DNA of 64,000 bases, from positions 1-64,000 of the forward strand of contig JAGTXZ010000005.1 of assembly GCA_018398575.1 (NCBI GenBank), given 5' to 3'. Each line of letters opens with the position of its first letter. Position 1 is the first letter of the stretch. Positions 1 to 13,320 of this stretch are shown here, one piece after another. This stretch comes from Ampelomyces quisqualis. Its lineage: Eukaryota > Ascomycota > Dothideomycetes > Pleosporales > Phaeosphaeriaceae. The notes under the pieces are model-generated. The model had not been told where the DNA came from and did not search any database. It was given only the letters and a program-made list of their open reading frames with translations. A program made the position numbers and the translations under genes.

Positions 1-107
1 GTAACCTAACCTAACCCTAACCTAACCTAACCTAACCCTAACCCTAACCCTAACCCTAACCCTAACCCTAACCCTAACCCTAACCCTAACCCTAACCCTA
101 ACCCTAA
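1..107. repeat. Telomere repeat tract (CCCTAA)n
   Basis: Tandem CCCTAA units run from the first base, the C-rich strand of a TTAGGG telomere read inward, so this is a true left chromosome end. The outermost ~35 bases mix 5-nt CCTAA units with 6-nt CCCTAA units; the inner part is uniform. The tract ends at base 107 and passes straight into AT-rich sequence without a unique spacer. Confidence 0.98.
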
Positions 108-559
108 TTTTGGGTGTTATTAGTAAGGTTTGTAATATTGTTAATAAAATTTAAGTTAAGATAAGATAGACAAAGCTACAGAGTTAACCTACAATTAAGC
201 AGGTAGTTAATAGTAGAAGAAAGAAGAGAGGAAGTAAGGTTAATATATATATCTCGCCTGCTAGCGCAAGTAGGTTAACACTATTAGGCAGTCTGCCTAA
301 TATTACTCTAACAGGCTTAGTAGCTGCTGCAACTAGCCTAGTGTAGGTATACTACAGTAAAAGGTCTCTTGTATAAGATTCTACGTTAATACTAGAACCA
401 GCTGGCTATCTATATAGCGGGACGTGCAGTACAAAGGTCTTTACTAGTTTGGGATATAGTTTAGGCAGTAGCCTTGTTAGATAGTAGTATACGTGTGTTA
501 TGTAACGTAACTATTAAAATATCTAGCTTTCTCTGTTACAGCGCAGCTGAAAACACTTT

Positions 560-3500
560 AATAGAAACAGTCTTACTCTAATTCAATTATATTAAGTATT
601 ACGTTTAGGCTTACGCATTATAGGGGAGTCTAACCTAGTATATGTTTTGGATTTTAAGACACTATACTAGTTCTATTGTCCCTGCCTGTTACAAATAACA
701 CTATAGCAACCTTAATACAAATTGCTCTTCTAGTCTGCGTTGTAAGCTATCTCTATAACGTATCTATCTTTTCTGCACTCTTTTTGCCCTAGTCTTTATC
801 TTTAGCGTAGGCGTTAGAGTTAAGCCTAAACTTAACTTTAGATTAGTTACTCTCTGCGTTATTGCTATCCTTATTATACGCATTAGAATTAAATAAAAAC
901 TTATAGTTATCTGCAACTGTTAATAATATATTACTATACTCCTAGGAATGCAATAGGTCTGTGCCAAATAGTTAACGTATACCTGCTGTTACTTCTTTAC
1001 AAATCTTAGTGCGCTTCTAATAGGAGTTAGACAAGTCTTTTTTTATTATCTGCTTCTTAAGGCAGAGGCGCTTTGCATTCGCGCGCTTTACAGCCTTTGT
1101 CTGCGTCTTGTTAGGGTATGTGTTAACTTCTACTTCTATAGTAAACCCCTTGCTGTTACTAAGTTTATTAATCTCTTTAAGTGTTACAAGTATGTTAGTG
1201 CAATTGGTAGCGCAGTTACTAAGTATTCTAGGGCGCTTCTGTAGCGTGTTAAAGGGAGTAAGTATTACGTTAGTAGTATGCTTTGTTACTAACATAGTTA
1301 TAGTACTGTTTTTGTTGCAAGTTAAACTATAGCTAGTGGAATTTAACTGCGCGTAGATCGCAGTAAGCAAGTTGTTAGGCTTAAGAAAGTAAGCCTAGTC
1401 CTTCTAAGCCTTAAAGTCTAGATAAGTGTAGTGTATAAGCGTCTTATTAAGTAACTAGTAGAATCCAGATAAGCTGTCTACCAAAATAGGCTTGCTTCTA
1501 ACGTTGTAACCTTCTTTGTCCTCTGCACTTTGCGCAAATAGTTTTATTAGCTTGCCTAGGTTTATAAGAGTAGTAACTATAGAGAGCGCTTGCTTAATAG
1601 CTTTCTAGAAGACCTTGTAGTTATACAAGTTAAGATTATAGATTTCTACTATAATATAAGCCTTATTTTAGCTAATGTAAACAATGCAGCTGCAGCACTA
1701 GTAGAACATAGAGTCTAATTTACAAGGTTCTAAGAATAGCATGCAACAACAACACTAGTTTAGGTTAAGGCTAGTGTTCTTATTAACAGACAAGAGAAGT
1801 ACCTTAATCTCTTAGTTGTGCTCTTCTAGAGCAAGGACGCAACTCTCTAAGGCGGCAAGTAGTTGCTTAAAACAGTTAATAATATCTGCTTGCGTAGCTA
1901 AGTTATATTAAGATAGAAGAGTAACAGATTAAATACTGTAGAGGTTAAGTATATAGTTTATAGTCTCTTGCTCTATAGAGTTAAGGCAAAAGATAATAGT
2001 CTTTATTCCTGCCTACGCAACCCAGTTGGCTAGGATAGCAAGTACTAGTTTGATTTGTTTAGACACTAACGTAAAGCTATACACTAGTTCTCTAGGGTTA
2101 GTTAGGCTAGGCGCTTAAGGTTTGCTAGTAGGCGTCTTAAATAAAAATATACTAGTATATCCCTTGCCTAGAGTAGCAACGTTATAGATGTTCTCTAGAA
2201 CAGAGTAAAAGTACGCAGCATACTAGCTGTTATTGTAGAGATTACTAAGGCGTATAATCTTAGAGTTGTTAGTAACGTTATACAGTGCAGTAGCAAAGAA
2301 GAAGATAATAGAGAATAACGCAAGATTAAGAATTTGTTACTATTTACTATTAACAAGCATGCCTTATAACTTACTGCTACAGTTCTTTAGAGCAGGATAA
2401 TATAGTTTGCAAAGAGGGACTATAGACTTATTGGCTTAAATGTCTTGTACAACGTTACTGTTTTTAATATAAACGCAGATAGGTATGCTTAGTAGCATAA
2501 GGTTAGCAAGTAAGTAGACGTTGCTGTTTAGGTATATAACGCATCTAGATTTGTAGGTTTAACAAAGCATTATTCTAGCTAACATAAGGGCTAATACCTG
2601 TCCTTGTTTAACTACTAGTACAGTGCGCTTGTAAAATTACTTAAATGCAGTAGTTATTATGCAAAACGCAATCTTAGGCGCGTTTGCTAGGAGATGCTTA
2701 AGGTAAGAGTTTGTTAGTCTACTATCTAATAAGAGCCTAATAGCCTTAAGGTTTACTATAGGATCCTGCAAAACACTTAAGATAGAGGTAAGCTTCTTAC
2801 TAGCCTATAGAACTAGAGTAGCTGTTAACACAACGTAAAAGTTAGCCTTCAGCTAACAAATAGTAACCTAGACATTAATAAGCTTGCTACTAATGTTATG
2901 TGCTTTATTAATAACAATAATGCTAATATATCTATTAAGAGCGTTAGAGAAGGCAGCAGGGGCTTTATCTAGGTAGGACAGGTGTAATTTTGCCTAAAAT
3001 AAGGCTATCTGCGTAGTTTTCTCTGCAAAGACAGCAGCTAGACAAAGACTGTGTCTAGACGCTGCAACGCCTTTGCTTATAAAAATAATTATATAAGGCT
3101 TTAGCACAGAATCCTTTATAATGTTACTGTTCTGCGTTATAGCCTTTGTAAGCTCGCGCACACTAAGTAGAAGAGGAAACGCCTTGTTGTAATCAGAACA
3201 ATAGACAAATAGATAGAATGTGTTCAAAAACTTAGCAGCCTCTTTAACAGCCTGAGGTACAAGGTAAGAATTAGTAATTCAAAGATAAACCTTAGTTAGG
3301 TAAGCCTTATTGTAGTTGTGCAAACCTTTAAAGTTGTTAGCATTACAGAGATCTTGCAAATCTAGGGCAGCCTTATTGTTAACCTTTAGGATGTTAGTAG
3401 AGTAGACCTTTATATACAAGTAGCGGGACAATTCTAGTATTTAACATCCTACCAAATTCTAGAATAAGCCTGTCCCTTATAAGGTTTTGTTACTGTACTT

Positions 3501-5620
3501 ACTATAAGAATAACACTAAAGCTAATATTTAATTTGCTAAGTCTAGTGCTATTGCACGCCAAAAGCCTATATAGTTTAGAGTTGTACAGGATGCAGTTGC
3601 GTACTAATGTAAGGCTATAGTTAATACTAACTGTCTAACTCTACAGCAGCAAATCTCCTGTTTAACTAGGCATGCAAAGGTCTAACTAGAACTTAATGTG
3701 CAAGCGTAACATAGCCTGCTTGTATTGTTTAGCTGTAACAAGAGCAGAGGCAAAGGCACCTAGCAAATCCTTCTAACGTTAATACTACTTTAGGTTGTCT
3801 GTATTAATTAACACAAGGGACTCTGCCTTTTAACAACTTCTAGCCAAGCAGGTTAGTATTGTAGAGACCTAATTACCTACAATAACATTAACATTATTAT
3901 TTGCGTTTACATTAGTAACGCTGTAAGTAATATCCTTATTAACTCTGTCTATAACACGCTGCTGCAATTTAGCGTATTAGTTGTAGTAGTTAGATACCTT
4001 TGCTAGCAGCTTAAAGCGTTACATGTTAAAGTTAGCGTTTACTAGAAACATGTTAGTAAGAATAGTATTAGTAGAAGCGCTTGGGCCTTTGTCTAGGCAG
4101 ATAGCCTGTAAGTGCTTCTGCGCGAAGGCATTACTGTTGTAAGCTTAGACCTAAATGTCTTTAATAATAGTAGCAGCTTAATTAGGTTAGTTCTTTTGCA
4201 ATAACAAGACGTAGTTTACTAACATTGTTAAGGAGTAGTTCTTGCAGTTAACGCGATATCTATCTATCTAATCTACCTAGCTGTTTTGGTTAACGCTAAT
4301 AAGATAGTTAGCTGCGATAAGGCGTGCGCCGCGCTCTAGGTTACGCTTTATATAGTAGAAATGCTTCTATATTAGGTTCTAGCAGGTGTTGTCTCCTATA
4401 GCAGTAAGAAGGTTGTTAATGTGTTATAGCATTGTACAAAGTCCTTAATCTCTGTCTAAAGCACTAACGCTAAAATCTGCTATAGTATAATTTTTTAGAA
4501 AGTAATTATGTTTAGTTTTATTTGTTATGTAGTCTTTAATAGTTATAAGGTAGGCCTTGTTCTTGCCTTTGCCCTTTCTAGTCTTCTTTATAATAGAAGC
4601 TGCATTGTGTTACTCTTCTGTAGCGAAAAATAACTCTATAGCTAGGGCATTAGCAAGAGCTTCTGGGCTTGTATTAACGTTAGAACCATCTGTGTTGTAT
4701 GCGTCTGAATCTAGTTTAAACTTAAGCGTCGCAGGCTTAAGGGCTAATATGCTCCTAAACGCCTTCTTCTAGCTGCGCTTTACGTCTTAACAGCCTTTAC
4801 TCTATAATAGGAAAACAGCATAGGCACAGTTGTTATGCAGGCTTAATAGGATTCTAGCAGTAGAAAACAAATTAGAGTTGTTAGGATTGAAAAGGCAAAC
4901 ACGCGCATAGTAAACAAAATAAGCAATAAAGGTTGCAATGTCCTACAATTGGCATCTATTATAGGTAACCTTAGTAACAGGAGTGTTGCTATTCTAACGC
5001 GCCTGCTTTAACTTTTCTTAGATGGTTTTCTACTGCGGCCGCTTCTTACTAGTAGTAAGAAGCTTCTTAACACTAGTGTGCGTCTGCAAAAACTTAGAGC
5101 TAACAAGACTAGTAATTTGGCGTTAGAACTTGCAAACATTACGCTAACTAAAGTAGGAGGCTAGTACTTCTGCTAAGTTGTATAGGCAGCAGTAGTTTAC
5201 TACTTGTACAGCAGATACACCTACCTTAGAGTCTAACGTAATTGTTAGAGCTACTAGAGCAAGTTTAAATTTCTTAAAGTCTATAGTTAGCTTTGGATTT
5301 TGTTACAAGATAGAGGTATACAGCTAACAGGTCTATTCTAGGAAAGTTGCCTACACTCTAGAATAGGCTAGGATGCTCTTAGCAGCGTTAACCCTCTCTC
5401 TACTAATTGTTTAATTAGTATGTCTATAATTAATGTTATTGCAAAACAAAAGATTAAGATAAATCTAAACGCAAAAATCTATGCTTGTACAGTACTAGTA
5501 GTTTCGCGTTTGGTGTAAACAGAGGCTAGGTTAATTCTAGGTTTTAATAGAGTATTCAAAAGCTTACTATTGTACTTAGAAGTTTCTGCTGTTAGTTGTT
5601 ATTAGATGTTAGTTTAGATA
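560..5620 (-). pseudogene. SNF2-family helicase relic (RIP-degraded)
   Basis: Minus-strand frames read through TAG/TAA stops give a long helicase-like protein. A degraded Walker A region reads VRELTKAIT (3135-3163) where the family has GLGKTIT. Then comes a DEAH-like box reading NKAHNISSKL (DEAH equivalent at 2898-2909), followed by a segment like the SNF2 LTATP motif (reads LTATLVL). The C-terminal helicase lobe carries SLNLNQCCCCM (1740-1772), matching the NLQ..C segment of SNF2 proteins, and then an Arg-finger region in which both Arg positions are lost. A long N-terminal part (about 5600-3500) is coding-like but matches nothing I know. The 117-codon open frame at 1017-1370 is a surviving piece of the C-terminal tail, not a gene. 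Exact ends are uncertain. Confidence 0.72.
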
Positions 5621-6449
5621 ACTCTACTTAACACTAGCAACCTAGCTAAGAGTTAGAAGAGTAGAGGAAAGGAAAGATAGAGAGAAAAGAGTAATATATA
5701 TACTCTTACATTAGCGTTATTTACTACCAACTGCTAAGACTACGTACGCTAGGCTAGTTCAGGCAGTTTTGCACGTACTGCAATAAATTACGTAATGCCT
5801 GTAGTGTTGTATCGCGCTAGTTGTATTAAAAACTAGAATAGGCTAGGTCTGTGTATAGATTGCGCGTAGCATATGTTATAGGCATCTGAGGGTGCACTAC
5901 TAGAATAGATAAAAGCCTTATTAATACTTCTATAGTTGCTTGTGTAGCACTACGCGTTACCTTTGTAATGTGCGTATCTGCTGCAGGTGTTAACTACTCT
6001 GCAGCTAGGTTTAGGTTACCTAGTTTACATTTAGACACAGTCTATTTGCCTTGTAATTGTTACCAAATAGTATAACTTCTTAAAAGTATTAGCAGAAGTA
6101 ACTATTGTTGTTAGGATTAAAATCTGCTTGGATTTATCAAATGTGTTCCAACTAGAAGGGTTTTAGTTTAGTACATCTGTCCTATAAACATACCTAAGTG
6201 TCTAATATTACCTGTTTGTTAACGTATTCTTTTGTGTTGTTAGGCTGCTACAGTGCGTGTCCTAATCTGTCTAGACACTACCTTAAGCAGCAATTAGCAG
6301 GCATAAAACAACTCTAGTACGTGCTGTTACCTTATTTCTGCAGCATACGCTAGCAATATTGCCTAACAACAGTCCTGATAAATTTAGCACAATCTTTCTA
6401 CTAGTAGTTATATAGTTAATTAGCATAAAAACACACTATACAGTGTGTA

Positions 6450-9400
6450 ACCTAGAATATCTGTGTAGTAGAGAGTTGTTGTCTAAACAGTTTACTGCGT
6501 ACAGCTATATTATCTCTATTCTTTTAGGTATTAAACTTAATCTGCCTGTTCTGTTGCGCCAATTGTAAGTTTATTATTAGAGGATCTATGCTACTAGTAT
6601 AGCTCCTAGCTAGGTTGTGTATAGTGTTAGGAGTTGTATAGAGCTGCAACTGATTTGAAGCTGTTAAACTTAATAGGCTATTAGTATATAGTCTAACACA
6701 AGCTCTCTTATAAGGGTTGTGTACCAGACGTTTTAGAATAGAGAGCAACTTATTATATTTAGTTTAATATCTAGTTCTTTACGTATAAGAGGCTAATATA
6801 TAGTAAGTATTAGGTGTAGACATATACTTTAACACGTTAGTCTTAGGCGTGTTATATAGGTTTGCACGCCTATCTTAAAGTTGTTGCAAAGAGGTAGTTA
6901 GCAGAGATTGTTAGTGTGTTGCTTCTATTAGTACTAACTATTTTGCAGGTAATAATGCAGTAGTGCAACTACTAAACAACTTAGAAGACTGTTTAAATTA
7001 CTTTTTGCACACATTATATTACTCCTTGTGTACCTAGCACTAAAGTCTATTGTAGTTGTTATTAAAATAGGCGCATAGAACGCGTCTACAATATACTAGA
7101 CGCTGTACTCTATGTTATATAAACTTGTCTACGCTTTCCTTGCACGCAGTATCTACTTAGTTGTAATGCAAATTAGGAATATATAGTAATAATAAGAACT
7201 AAACAATACAAGGGAGTCTATTACAGCCTTCTCTTTCTCTACCTTATATTACGCTAATCAGGTTCTTTAGAAGTGCAAACCATAAGATTGCACAAATATT
7301 AGCAATATCTACGCCTTTAAGGTACGCACTAGTAGCAACTAGTATGCCTTTAGAGTCCTGCAAAAATACTACTTAGCTTACTTAACGCTCTTTTAGTGTT
7401 ATTTTCCTGTAGTATTAATAGTAATGCAATGCTAAACTAAGGGCATTAGCAGTTAATGTAAAGTTAATATATATAAGTATTTTGGTGTGTGTTTTATATT
7501 TGTTTTAAATATAGGAAGCTATGCTGTTAATATTGTCCCTATATACCAGCAAGATTAAATGTACTTGCTACGCTAAGTTAGAATAATTTGTAGATTGCTA
7601 AAAGAGTATTATGTCTGTTAGTACGCCTAGTAAGCAAAACGCAGTAACTTATTCTTTAAATAGTATAGTAGCAGAGAGTAATATAATGTAAACACTAAAC
7701 TTAGTAATATTACAGAGCTTAAGGAAATACAGCTAGTATTTGTGATAAGGGAGCAGCATATAATAGAATTTATCTATAACTAAACGCTCTAGTAACCTGC
7801 TATTGCACAGTTAAAGCGCTATCTTAATAAAACTTAGCTGCGCAAGGCACTTAGGAGTTGCCAAAATAATAGACGCTGTTTGGTCGCAGTAACTATTAAG
7901 CTACACTAAAACTTAAATGCTTAGTTTCTTACATGTTGCTATAAGGTTGTCCTAGAGGGACGTAAGCAGGACTATAACAATAGTTTGCCCATATCCTAGA
8001 AAACAGGCTAGTAGAAGAAACGCTATGCTTTTGCCTAAGCTAGTGCCTGCAATATACGCAATAACTGTGTCTCTACCTATAATAGCTTAAATAACGTTCT
8101 CCTATTGTAGCTGGAACACAGTTATCTTGCTAAAATTCTCTTAAAGTAATTGCTTGTAATTGCACTATACGCGTGCAGCAATATTGTTAGATTTTTAAGG
8201 TACTAGTTATAGGGGGTACAGTTTGTTAAATACAGCTTCTTTGTTAAATCCTAACGCGTAGTGCTACTTTTTAGACACTTTAAAGTAGCCTTATACATAA
8301 TCAAATTTTTTAGTAAATATGTAGGAAACGTCTAAGGCGTACACAAGGGCCTCTGTAGTTACAGAGTAGCCTACTTGCATTTCCTATTCTTTAGCTTTAG
8401 CAGAGTTAATAATCTCTTTAATCTTTTCCTTTAAGAGCTTAGTAGGTATGCGCTCTAGCCTCTTAATCTTGCGTCCAAATGTAATAATAAGATGTTGCAT
8501 AGTGCTAAGGTTAATGCTCTATCCTATCTACTTTTTAGTAGCACGCAGAATTACTTGTTTTAGTATGTTAGATGTTAGGTGCTAGTAGCTGTTTTAATTG
8601 GGCTAGAGTAGAGTGCTAGTTGTGCGGTAGAGGTAGGCCTCTAATACACTTCCTAGAGCCAAATATTAAATAGCAGCGTAAAATAGGCAGATAAGCCATA
8701 GGTACTATATAAGGAGGCTTTCTATAGGCTAAGAAAGAAAGCGATATATTACTTTCAAGGACTTATCTTAGTTGTAGCCCTTGTAGTATTAGGAAATAAG
8801 AGTAACAAGACTGTTGTATAAGAAGATGTTCTAGAGCGTACCATTTGCTAGATTCTTGCAATTGATACTTAGTAACTCTGTTTCTCTTGCAGGCTAGCCG
8901 CTAGTAAAGTAACAGAGACCAAGAAGAGTGTTAAGAAATTCCTGTACCAGGTTAGAGTATTAGTGTATCTCTTAAGGATTCTAGAGATTAGAAATAAGTG
9001 CATTTCTGCTGTTATAGTTCTTATGCGCGCAAGTAAGTTGTTTCCTTATAAAGCTTGCTTTATGCATAAGTGCAGGGGACTTAGAGCTAAACAGCCTATA
9101 TCCTAGGGTCTTGTTGTTAAGGTCTTCTATTATCTCTAACTATAGTATAGTAGGTAACTTACTGCGTTGCAATATAAACGTAAGTTTGCATAGCAGAGAT
9201 AACGCTTTTTTATACTTGTTGTAGACTATAGAGGTATACTTTAGAAGAGATATGCAGATCCTACGTATTGTAACTGTATCCCTGTTTTAACAGACAAAAG
9301 CATCTAGATTTTTACTGTATTGAAACCTGCTAAGGTAACAAGCAGTATTAATTATCTAGTTTATTGTTGTTAAGTACTCTGTTGTTAGGTAGTTGTATAC

Positions 9401-10350
9401 CTAAGTTTTAAACTAGTCTGTAACAGCATAGTTAGTTTGTTCTCTGTTACTATCTGTGTCTAATATTACCTCTTGTTCTGTTATTAGCGCTGTTGCCTCT
9501 AGGTGCGTTATAGTGTCTGTGTTAGTGCTAGGCTTTTAAGCTAGAGAGACAAAGTGTTCGTAATATTTCTATATACCTAAAAACTATACTATTTTCTTAA
9601 GTGCTGTAATATCTGTAGCAAAGTTGTATACTTTGCAGAGGCCCTTTGTTTAGCTTAACACAACTAAGAATATAGTAGCAACAACAATAGGTAGCTTAAA
9701 CTTATCTTCTAGGCAGGTCTATTTAACTAAGGATATCTAAAACGCATAGCATAGTTGTTCCAAAGGCGCAAGGTGTATACGTTTATAGGAGAATTTAACT
9801 AGAGGAAAACTGCTATCAAACGCTTTAATGTGCGTTATAATCTAACTCTAGATAGATAATTATGCTAAGGATAACTGTAGTTTATTAGGTAGTAAGAGTA
9901 GCCCTGTATTAGTGCAGTAGAATAATGTAAACAGCTTCTACAGTAAACAAGCATGTTTAAGGCCAAAGTGTTAGTAGAGTTCTAATAGGTAGAGTAGCAC
10001 ATTATTAATATCTTCTTGCATAACTTAAATCTTAGCATAACGCAAAGTAGAAGCAGTAGAATTTTGCTATATGCGTACTATACTCTATACTATACTATAT
10101 AAGAAATGTAATGCTAGTTCTTGGGATTACACTAGTGTAATAGTGTATGCTAACGCCTTAGACTATTGTACTAGTAGAACCTCTAAGAAACGTGTGTATA
10201 CAAGCTATAGATTTGTCTAGAGAGAGTGTCTATGTAGGACAACGTCTAATCAAGCCTTTTGTTTATTTATAGCCTACTCTATTACTTATTAGAGTTGTAT
10301 ATGTAGGCAACCCAGAGCATCTTTAGTAGTTTGTAGTTTAGAGGAAGATA
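6450..10350 (-). pseudogene. Telomere-linked RecQ helicase relic, copy 1
   Basis: The minus strand, read through stops, gives a RecQ-type helicase. Walker A is intact as AGTSLGKS (8027-8050). The DECH box is degraded to DKFY (7760-7774) and is followed by LLSATI. Motif V reads LVATSAYLKGVDI (7304-7339), followed by IQGRERE, which resembles the QESGRAGRD motif VI. Near 7,000-7,200 a Cys/Arg stretch beginning YCRRVL matches the tail seen in fungal telomere-linked helicases. The N-terminal half (about 8,100-10,350) contains a segment KVYNFATD that is also found in copy 2. The family (subtelomeric RecQ/TLH genes of fungi) is established; the assignment is by motif reading. Start and end are approximate. 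Confidence 0.8.
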
Positions 10351-11189
10351 CTACTTAGAAAGGCCTTTCTGGTAGGCCTTTTGCTTCTGTCTTGTTAGAG
10401 TTGCCTTTGGTATTAGCTAATATAGAGAGAGTAGAAGGCAACAGCACAATCTTAAACAGGCAAATAACGTTAAGGCAATTAGTGTCTAAAATAATACTAT
10501 AAAAATAACGCTAGCTGTATATTACGCAGGTGTGCTAGTTAAGGTTTTGGTTTCTAATTAACTCTATTATAGGATAGTGTTTGCGTATGTGTTCTTTTAT
10601 GTAAGTATCTACTATCTTCTTACTTGTAATATAGCTACATTTATTGTATATAATAGACAATTAGACTCTAAGGTGTTCTATTTCCTATAGAGGGCTGCTA
10701 TCTAGATTGGCAAACTAGAATTTAGTATACTTAGTCTTAAGAGAATAAGAATCTGCAAGTTTATTAGCTTTAGCTTAGATTTGTGTCTAGACAACAGAGG
10801 TAATATCTTTTAGATAGTGCCTATTAAAGTGTTTCTTAACTAGATGCAGCAACACAATGCACTAGTAAAGAGAGCAGATAAGAATATTGTATGTTTTATT
10901 AAGTTTTAGGTAATAGAGAAGTAGGGCTATTATAAATGCTAGCTGTTAAAGGGAAATGTAATAAGGCAAGAAGAGTAACGTTAATAATAGAAGAATTACT
11001 AAACTCCTATTTTAGCACTTATGTATTGGCAAATTAGTTTTAAAGTTAGACTCTACTCTGCCTAAGGTAGGGCTGATTTGGGGTGCACAATAAGCTAAAG
11101 AATACTATTAGACAGGCTCTAGAAGTAGGTTGCTAAGGGCAGATTAGCCTAACTTTAAGGTAAAAATGCACTAGTAAGAAGAAATATTA

Positions 11190-12960
11190 TACTTATGTCC
11201 TTTTACAACGTAGTGCGTGTTTTCCTAATAGCTTTGTACAAACTAGGTTTGTTACCTAAGCCTTCTCTAGCTAATTCTAAAATTACAGCCTTAGTACAAG
11301 ACGCTTTCTACTAAATACAGCCTAATGTCCTTGTATTTTGCATTCTTAAGGACACAGTTAAGCCTGTATAGGTATTTGTAGCGCACACACTAGATATAGC
11401 GCTTTAATAGATATACTAGTAGGTTAGCAAGGCCTATTTGTTGCGCGTTATTAAACAGGTGTATAAAGACAAGAGTAGTTGCTCTAGACATAACAGAGAA
11501 AGCAGTAATCTAATTAGCAAAGAAAACCTAGCTTTAGATGCACAATAACTAGTAAAGTGTACACAAACGCAGAGAGAAGTAACAGCAAAACAGGTTAACA
11601 AACGCTTAAAAGAGTAAATAGACGCTACATTACTAGAGTTAGTTGCAAGTACCTAGGATATAATCGCAGCAAAAAGAACAGAAATTACATACTTAGTAGA
11701 GGAACAGAGATATTGCAGCTTTGCTAAGTCTTTGCGTAGTATAGGCATTAGTAAGACTGCTAAAATAATTAATAGAGTAAAGGTAGTAGGAACCTTTACC
11801 TACCTGCAAGACTAGAAAGTAGTCCTAGAAACGTAGCAGGAAGTGCACTAAGATAGTAAACAACTTTTCTTAAACGCAACTGCTAGCCTTTCTGTTAGGC
11901 AGAATTGCAGTCTTACTAGAGTTTATGTAAGTAGTAAAATAGATTAAGAAGGAAGCGTAGTATTATTGCAGGCTGCAGCTGGTACAAGAAGACTAACAGC
12001 TTTAACTAAAAGTAAGGTACTAGGATTCTAGAATCTGCTGTCTAACGTAAAGCGCAGTAAGACAGCAGACATACTTAGAGACTTGCGCTACTAATAGATT
12101 ATAGTAGCTATATACGCAGAGTATAAGAGACTAGAGAATCTGCTGCAAAGGAGGGTAAACTTAACAAGCAGTTAAGGATAAGAGATTGCGACAGTAGCGC
12201 GAGAACAGTTGTTTATAGAGGTATACTAAGAGGAGGATAGGAGCCTAGCTTTAGAAGCAGATAACCTAAACTAGTACTGTTTATAGAATTGTTATCTAGA
12301 TTATAGCAAGCGTTAGTTTATGCTAAAAAGGAAGTTTAGTATTAGAATATTTGCCTTGTTTCTAAGAGGTAGCGTCCCTAACTCTTTTATTAAACGTTGC
12401 CTAATTAAACGCCTAGAAGACTAAATAGATATGCTAGCAAAGTATAACAAGAGGGTAGCAGAGATAGCAGACGCAATTAAGCTGTTGTTAGTAGGTTGTT
12501 TAAAAGAAGAATAGCTACTAGAAGCTCTTATGTTTAAGGAAATGTGCGCAGAGGAGTTTAACAACACTAATTAAGCATTTCTTTTTAAACTAGCAGCTAA
12601 TACACAGCGTAGTTTTAAGGTAGTAAGAGACAAGAGTAGTAAGGGTAGAGGAGGAAGAGAAGCGTAAAAGAATGTAAACAGGATAGATGTAGAGGTAGCA
12701 GACTTAGAGAAGGATGTAGACAATAACACTAATGTATTATAGGACAAATCTGTAAACGCCTTGCTACTTTTAGTAAGAAACTCTTAAGTAGGTTAGATAT
12801 TTATAAATGTACACAAGTTTGCAACCTTAGAAAGGAAGACAATATACACAGAAGTAGTAAATTCTAGGTTATAGAGCAGCAAAGATAGGTATTGTCTACT
12901 AACAGAGTCTTAGCTTATTCTTGTTTTAAAGGATGTACTCTACGTAGAAAGCTAGAAATA
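11190..12960 (+). pseudogene. Unknown repeat-family ORF relic, copy 1
   Basis: A plus-strand frame with only TAG/TAA interruptions runs for about 580 codons. It is rich in Lys, Glu, Leu and Gln and looks alpha-helical. A block containing VEEQRYCSFAKSLRSIGI (about 11,700-11,760) has a clear relative in the relic at 30,050-31,560, and a second weaker match follows (IYAEYKRLENLLQRR against LYKEYTTLEKKMQKL). I do not recognise the family. It lies divergently beside RecQ relic copy 1, just as the second copy lies beside RecQ relic copy 2. A short tandem array begins about 170 bp downstream. It could be a transposon-borne gene or the second gene of a subtelomeric module. Confidence 0.55.
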
Positions 12961-13131
12961 TCTAGTTTGGTGTTAGGTTTCCTCCTGCACAGGGACGGAA
13001 ACTAGGTGTTTTAAACTAAAACTAGAGATATTATAGTTGTAACAAAAGCTAGTTTGTATATAAACTACTCTTTTAACACTTTATGTGTAAGTATAATAAG
13101 ATATTTAGGTTTTTGTATACTTTCTAAAGGT

Positions 13132-13320
13132 AGCACTTTTGGCAGGAGAGCAATACGCTCTAGAGTAGCACTTTTAGCAGAAGTGTAACACGTACTAGGG
13201 CAGCACTTTTAGCAGAGGTGTAACACGCTCTAGGCTAGCACTTTTAGCAGGGGTACAACACACACTAGGGTAGTACTTTTAGTAGAGGTGCAATATACTC
13301 TAGGCTAGCACTTTTAGCAT
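13132..13320. repeat. 35-bp tandem repeat, about 5.4 copies
   Basis: Units of 35 bp begin AGCACTTTTAGCAGAGGTG and end in a variable CTCTAGGCT. Copies differ mainly by transitions. The array starts about 170 bp after the unknown relic ORF copy 1. Confidence 0.85.

Noticed and set aside
1017..1370. 117-codon minus-strand ORF and an overlapping plus-strand ORF near the telomere
   Set aside because: The minus frame is a stretch of the SNF2 relic that happens to lack stops; it has no domain of its own and flanking codons continue the relic. The plus-strand frame is its shadow.
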